Source of the DNA: DATFGK01 sp046712825
GTDB lineage: Bacteria > Actinomycetota > AC-67
Assembly (NCBI GenBank): GCA_046712825.1
Contig: JBKKCR010000218.1
Location: 1-9,665 of the forward strand
DNA length: 9,665 bases
Direction: 5' to 3'
Shown here: piece after piece, positions 6,763 through 9,665 of the stretch
Layout: every line of letters starts with the position of its first letter
Position numbering within the stretch: position 1 is the stretch's first letter
The notes under the pieces: generated by a model
The model's input: the letters and a program-made list of their open reading frames with translations, nothing else
Told to the model about the DNA's origin: nothing
Database searches by the model: none
Made by a program: the position numbers and the translations under genes

Positions 6763-6798
6763 GGGCGACGGTCGCCCCTGCCCGGGGTCGAAGCCCGG
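6763..6798. promoter_or_regulatory. Two dyads between the SnoaL-like gene and the esterase gene
   Basis: GGGCGAC, 1 nt, GTCGCCC (6763-6777) is a perfect 7-bp dyad centred 26 nt upstream of the esterase ATG. Next to it, CCGGG and CCCGG (6782-6786 and 6794-6798) form a 5-bp hairpin about 24 nt past the SnoaL-like stop. An outer pair TTCGAC (6755-6760) and GTCGAA (6787-6792) encloses the first dyad. The hairpin nearer the SnoaL-like gene could act as its terminator. The 15-bp dyad has an almost absent loop, so it suits a protein-binding site better than an RNA hairpin. Confidence 0.35.
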
Positions 6799-6822
6799 CG
6801 GTTGGACCGGCTGCTCAGCCCG

Positions 6823-7260
6823 CTAGGCGCCGGGCATCGGTGGCGGTGCCCACCCGCCCGCCTGCACCAGGAGCGAGAGCGCGTCGTTGATGCCCCAGTG
6901 CTCGACGACCTTGCCGTCCTTGACGCGGTAGATGCTTATCCACTCGAAGTCGAGCTTCGCGCCGTTCGCGTCCGCGCCCAGCCACGGGAAACCCGTCGCG
7001 TTGTTGGTGCCGGTGACGCGGCAGCGCGCGACGACCTTGTCGCCTTCGGCGATCATGTCCTGTATCTCGACCTTGCGATCGGGCATCGCGCCAAGAGACA
7101 TGCCGTGGATCATCGAGCGCGTCTCGTGGTTCTCCGGCATCCCGGGGAGCGCGGCGTGGCTGTGGAAGTCGGGAGCGATCAGCCGGTCGACCTCGTCGAG
7201 CTTCCCAGCGTCCCAGGCTTCCTCGAGCGCGCGGACGACCGCTTTGATGTCTTCGCTCAT
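6823..7260 (-). CDS. SnoaL-like (NTF2-fold) protein
   Basis: The 145-residue product is a small single-domain protein of the SnoaL-like, NTF2-fold group. Typical features are the N-terminal helices (VVRALEEAWDAGKLDEVDRLIAPDF, about 8-32), the HSH after that segment, the strand pair KVEIQDMIAEGDKVVARCRVTG (about 63-84), and the closing ISIYRVKDGKVVEHWGINDAL (about 108-128). Such proteins include polyketide ester cyclases but also many uncharacterised isomerases and hydrolases, so no reaction is assigned. The frame is open 11 codons further upstream to an alternative start at 7293. The ATG at 7260 is preferred because GGGGGAG lies 2-4 nt upstream of it and because family homology begins there. 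It is downstream of the nitroreductase-family gene but has its own promoter-like dyad at 7277-7306, so it is probably a separate unit. Confidence 0.88.
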   Translation of the reverse strand: MSEDIKAVVRALEEAWDAGKLDEVDRLIAPDFHSHAALPGMPENHETRSMIHGMSLGAMPDRKVEIQDMIAEGDKVVARCRVTGTNNATGFPWLGADANGAKLDFEWISIYRVKDGKVVEHWGINDALSLLVQAGGWAPPPMPGA

Positions 7261-7276
7261 GGCTCCCCCTTTGATC

Positions 7277-7306
7277 CCTCGCGGACGGGACATTCATACC
7301 GCGAGG
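7277..7306 (-). promoter_or_regulatory. Promoter-overlapping dyad upstream of the SnoaL-like gene
   Basis: CCTCGCGG (7277-7284) and CCGCGAGG (7299-7306) form a perfect 8-bp inverted repeat with a 14-nt centre, starting 17 nt upstream of the ATG at 7260. Read on the minus strand, the centre carries TATGAAT (7292-7298), a plausible -10 element. A TTGCGC lies 18 nt before it as a weak -35. Arms flanking a -10 are the usual geometry of a repressor operator. An RNA hairpin over the same arms is also possible. Confidence 0.4.
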
Positions 7307-7325
7307 TCTCGACGCCGCGCAACGG

Positions 7326-7451
7326 GCTAAGAGCGCAGTAGCACGCGGCGTTGCCTCCGTAGAGTTTCGCTCGCGCGTCGGCGGCGAGGTCGCCGATCCA
7401 GGTGCCCGTGGAGCCGGGCAAGCGGCCGACTATCGCTTCAGGCTCGGTCCA
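7326..7451 (-). pseudogene. Relic of an amidohydrolase-family C-terminus
   Basis: On the minus strand, in a frame different from both neighbours, the DNA reads WTEPEAIVGRLP (7416-7451) and then WIGDLAADARAKLYGGNAA (7344-7400), ending near CAL (7329-7337). This matches the usual C-terminal pattern of amidohydrolase-2 TIM-barrel hydrolases: PEAIV-type helix, then D-L-x-x-x-x-R-x-K-(I/L)-x-G-G-N-A-A. No start codon fits and the frame hits a stop at 7569-7571, so the rest of the gene is missing. The relic overlaps the last codons of the nitroreductase-family gene. The frame stays open to a TGA overlapping the SnoaL-like ATG. I see it as the leftover of a deletion or replacement; the match is by eye over about 42 residues. 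Confidence 0.45.
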
Positions 7452-7845
7452 GGATGACGACCGGGATCGTGCGGGAGGTCTTCTTTTCGTAATCGGCGAA
7501 GCCCTGCCAGTCCTGCTTCTGCTTGGTCCAGATCCCCTCGCGCTCGTCGGCGTCGGGGATACGAGCGATCACGGGAATGGTCTTCCCGTCCACCTCCACG
7601 GACGCGCGCGGATTGGCCTGCAGGTTGTAGTACCAATCCGGGTTCGTGGGTGCTCCGCCCTTCGATGCGAAGACGGCGAATGAGCCGCCATCGAGTTGCT
7701 GATACGCCAGCGGGTTGCAGCGCTCGATCCCGCTCTTGGCTCCAGTGTGATGGAGGAGCAGCAGCTTGCGACCTTCGAACGGGCCACCGACTTTCCCACC
7801 TTTGGTTCGGAACTCATCGATGATTTCGTCGTTCCATCCAGCCAT
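7438..7845 (-). CDS. Deazaflavin (F420)-dependent nitroreductase-family oxidoreductase
   Basis: The 135-residue product fits the split-barrel family that includes mycobacterial Ddn, F420H2-dependent quinone and nitro reductases. Typical features are the GRKLLLLHHTGAKSGIER segment (25-42), followed by NPLAYQ, then FAVFASKGGAPTNPDWYYNL (56-75) with ANPRASVEV, and the acidic helical stretch DADEREGIWTKQKQDW (98-113). Length is normal, although the N-terminus lacks the longer hydrophobic leader of Ddn, so a cytosolic form is likely. In this family the central segment binds F420 and the reaction is hydride transfer to quinones, nitro compounds or other acceptors; the physiological substrate here is unknown. 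The ATG has GGGGAGAG 4 nt upstream; the stop is TGA. Its 3' end overlaps the amidohydrolase relic in another frame. Confidence 0.92.
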   Translation of the reverse strand: MAGWNDEIIDEFRTKGGKVGGPFEGRKLLLLHHTGAKSGIERCNPLAYQQLDGGSFAVFASKGGAPTNPDWYYNLQANPRASVEVDGKTIPVIARIPDADEREGIWTKQKQDWQGFADYEKKTSRTIPVVILDRA

Positions 7846-7891
7846 TTCGCTCTCCCCAGTGGATCCGCAGACGTCTCTTCAAGGTGCAACG

Positions 7892-7918
7892 CGTTCGATG
7901 CGCGTCGCATTCCGAACG
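7892..7918 (-). terminator. Hairpin downstream of the S15 hydrolase gene
   Basis: An 11-bp stem with a 3-nt loop and a 2-nt bulge (CGTTCGATGCG at 7892-7902; CGCAT at 7906-7910 then CGAACG at 7913-7918) starts 10 nt past the stop of the minus-strand hydrolase. Reading on the minus strand it is followed by TTGCACCTTG, so it lacks a proper U-tract. It probably ends the hydrolase transcript or protects its 3' end. It also lies within the upstream region of the nitroreductase-family gene. Confidence 0.5.
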
Positions 7919-7928
7919 GCCCGGCGAC

Positions 7929-9665
7929 CTAGAGGGCGATAACCGGAAGGGCGATGTAGGACTCGGAGCCGGGCCCGAAGTAGATCGTGTTCAGCGCCGG
8001 CTTTATCAGCGTGAGGTGATTCGGGGTGTCGGCCGAGTAGATGTCGACCCGCAGCCGGTGTCCCGCCGCCCAGGTCTTGGCGACCGGCCAGACCTCGATG
8101 TCGTAATCGCGCGGCGTGCCGTCGGCAGGCGGCGGATCCAGCGCCGTGAGCGTGTGTGGGTGGAACGGCGCCATGTTGACCCCGTCGATGAATCGGCTCT
8201 GCGAGACGTCGACCGCTCGGTGCGACGCGCGAAGGTAGCCCTGCGTAACGAGCGTCGCCGCGCCGTCGGGTGCGACGTCGGATACCTTCACGACGAAGTC
8301 GGTGTCGTGGTGGGGCGGCAACATCTGAAGGAGGCCCGGCCAGCTTCCGGCGAGCGAAGGATCTCCCGGAATGCCTTGCGTTCCGGCGACTAGGTGCACC
8401 GCGATCGGCCCTGCGACCGATAGCGGTGCGCTTAGGACGGGCGTCTCGAAGGTCACGCCCTCGCTATCGAGGCGCTGATCGAGCTGCAGCTGCGGGACCG
8501 GGATGCCGGCGGCGTTATCCCATCGGGACCACGTCTCGGCCTTCCCTTGGGCAGGCTCATATAGATAGGAGCCGGCGCAGGTTCCGGAACACACGGCCGG
8601 AAGGGTTCGCGCGAGGAGGTTGCCCGGTGCCATGAAGAGCTTCTGTGCCTGAACGCCGGCGGGCGGCCAGGTTGCGTCCGTGCGCCACGCGCCATCGTCC
8701 GGGGTCATCGTGTTGGGCTTCCCGCTCGTCATCTGGAAGTAGTTCACGCGCGGGCCGCTCATCCAGGGTGCGGCGGGTGTGCCGTTGGCTGCGCCTTCGA
8801 GCCAGTGTCGGTACCAATCACCGAGGCGTTGCTTGAACCCTTGGTCGGGGTCGATGAAGTGCGTGCCTGTGTGGTTCCAGGGCCCGACGATCAAGAAGTT
8901 GGGCCCGCGCCCCGGGCCCTCGAGCGCAAGCGCTTCCTCGAAGGTGCGTAGCTGGCCGCGCGTGAACGCGTCGAAGAAGCCGGCAAGGTGCAGCGTCGGC
9001 ACGCGGAGGTTCGCGATGCGAGGCAGCGTGCTCGAATCCTCGTAGATCAGCTGGCTCCACTGTGGGGTCGAAGCGTTGCTCGTGAACGTCGCGTCCGCGT
9101 ACGGGCGCTGGATGTAGTTCACGATCAGCGGGTCGTTTTGGGTGAGGTGATCGGTCCACGCTGCGATCGCCGGGCCGGACGGGAAGTCGGTCGGCGGCTG
9201 GGTGTAGAACGCCGTCGTGCCCCCGGACCAGATGGCGCCGAAGGTTCCGATCACGGCACCGCCGTGGTACACGATGTCGCGGTAGAGGTCCCCGTACGCG
9301 CGCGCCGGCGCGATCGCCGCGAGGTGCGCGGATCCGGTCGGTAGCCGTCCGTAGCCGACGTCGCCGGGCGCGGTAGGGAGCGACGCGACGAGATACTGGA
9401 TGATCCCCGAGTACGAGCCGCCGTACATCCCCACGGTCTCTTCGCAGAGCTTGTTCGTGCCGTTGAGCGGCGCTCCGTCCTTGGTCGCGGTCGTGGCCGC
9501 CCAGTCGATCCACGCGACGGCGTCCTGCTGCTCCCGCACGGAGAAGACGATGTCGTACTCGCCGGCGGAACCGCCGGTGCCGCGGGCGTCGACCTCGATG
9601 AGCGCGACGCCCTGCGAGGGGAGGTAGCTTGCGCCCTCCTTTGCCCGGCTCTCCTTCCGGTACGG
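7929..9665 (-). CDS. CocE/NonD family hydrolase (X-Pro dipeptidyl-peptidase S15 type), 5' end outside the window
   Basis: The frame is open from the right edge, giving 578 visible residues with the true start beyond the window. The GTG at 9539 is internal, because the preceding codons read VALIEVDARGTGGSAGEYD, the classic segment of the family before REQQDAVAWIDW. The nucleophile lies in MYGGSYSG (Ser84 of the visible part), the acid in AGFFDAFTRGQ (Asp232) and the His in VGPWNHTG (His265), so the triad is complete. A C-terminal beta-sandwich (from about residue 345) carries the usual APLSVAGPIAVHL, AHRLRVDIYSAD-like and YFGPGSESYIALPV features. CAVCSGTC-type spacing of two Cys near residue 355 (VCSGTCAG) suggests a disulfide and an exported protein. 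Known members cleave cocaine-type esters, acyl-amino compounds or X-Pro peptides; the substrate here is undetermined. The stop is TAG, followed by a hairpin at 7892-7918. Confidence 0.93.
   Translation of the reverse strand, partial: PYRKESRAKEGASYLPSQGVALIEVDARGTGGSAGEYDIVFSVREQQDAVAWIDWAATTATKDGAPLNGTNKLCEETVGMYGGSYSGIIQYLVASLPTAPGDVGYGRLPTGSAHLAAIAPARAYGDLYRDIVYHGGAVIGTFGAIWSGGTTAFYTQPPTDFPSGPAIAAWTDHLTQNDPLIVNYIQRPYADATFTSNASTPQWSQLIYEDSSTLPRIANLRVPTLHLAGFFDAFTRGQLRTFEEALALEGPGRGPNFLIVGPWNHTGTHFIDPDQGFKQRLGDWYRHWLEGAANGTPAAPWMSGPRVNYFQMTSGKPNTMTPDDGAWRTDATWPPAGVQAQKLFMAPGNLLARTLPAVCSGTCAGSYLYEPAQGKAETWSRWDNAAGIPVPQLQLDQRLDSEGVTFETPVLSAPLSVAGPIAVHLVAGTQGIPGDPSLAGSWPGLLQMLPPHHDTDFVVKVSDVAPDGAATLVTQGYLRASHRAVDVSQSRFIDGVNMAPFHPHTLTALDPPPADGTPRDYDIEVWPVAKTWAAGHRLRVDIYSADTPNHLTLIKPALNTIYFGPGSESYIALPVIAL

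Noticed and set aside
6751..6792. tRNA T-arm-like GGTTCGAC sequence
   Set aside because: The flanks do not pair as a T-stem and no other tRNA arms are found around it.
6823..7293. SnoaL-like gene starting at 7293
   Set aside because: The extra 11 codons lie within the promoter dyad and lack homology; the ATG at 7260 has a good ribosome-binding site.
7929..9539. S15 hydrolase starting at the GTG at 9539
   Set aside because: Codons upstream to the window edge continue the same frame with strongly conserved family residues, so the gene is cut by the window edge.

Overview
The window is GC-rich DNA with frequent GTG starts and purine-rich ribosome-binding sites (GGAAGG, GGGGGAG, GGGGAGAG). It carries two proteins of F420-dependent enzyme families and one LPXTG-type wall-anchored protein. 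Together these point to an actinobacterium (Actinomycetota), probably an uncultured environmental lineage. The lineage is inferred; there is no rRNA or other marker gene. All genes but one lie on the minus strand, mostly as short transcription units separated by dyads, not as one operon.

Layout by coordinate: (1) 67-585 (-), a four-helix membrane protein of unknown function. (2) A perfect-stem terminator (675-700) ends the next unit. (3) 716-1618 (-), a secreted, very acidic protein built from five Cys-bounded DNDGDG calcium-loop repeats, two of them a recent 108-bp tandem duplication. (4) A 157-nt leader with alternative pairing possibilities (1619-1775). (5) 1776-3332 (-), a roughly ten-helix membrane diguanylate cyclase with a GGDEI active-site loop and an intact I-site. 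(6) A divergent control region with an 8-bp dyad. (7) 3497-4381 (+), a luciferase-like F420-dependent oxidoreductase, the only plus-strand gene. (8) 4378-6744 (-), a secreted serine esterase with an LPATG sorting signal; its stop codon shares CTAG with the stop of the oxidoreductase. (9) 6823-7260 (-), a SnoaL-like protein. (10) 7326-7451, an apparent relic of an amidohydrolase C-terminus. (11) 7438-7845 (-), a deazaflavin-dependent nitroreductase-family protein. (12) 7929 to the right edge (-), a CocE/S15-type hydrolase whose start lies beyond the window.

The genes do not form a recognisable single pathway. Two themes recur. One is envelope and secreted functions: the calcium-loop repeat protein, the wall-anchored esterase, the S15 hydrolase and two membrane proteins. 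The other is small-molecule redox or hydrolysis: two F420-type enzymes, the SnoaL-like protein and the amidohydrolase relic. I see no CRISPR array, tRNA, rRNA, insertion sequence, phage gene or defence system, and no convincing wholly new system. The most unusual items are the repeat protein with its structured leader, the architecture of the LPXTG esterase, and the amidohydrolase relic. No gene-free stretch exceeds 300 bases.
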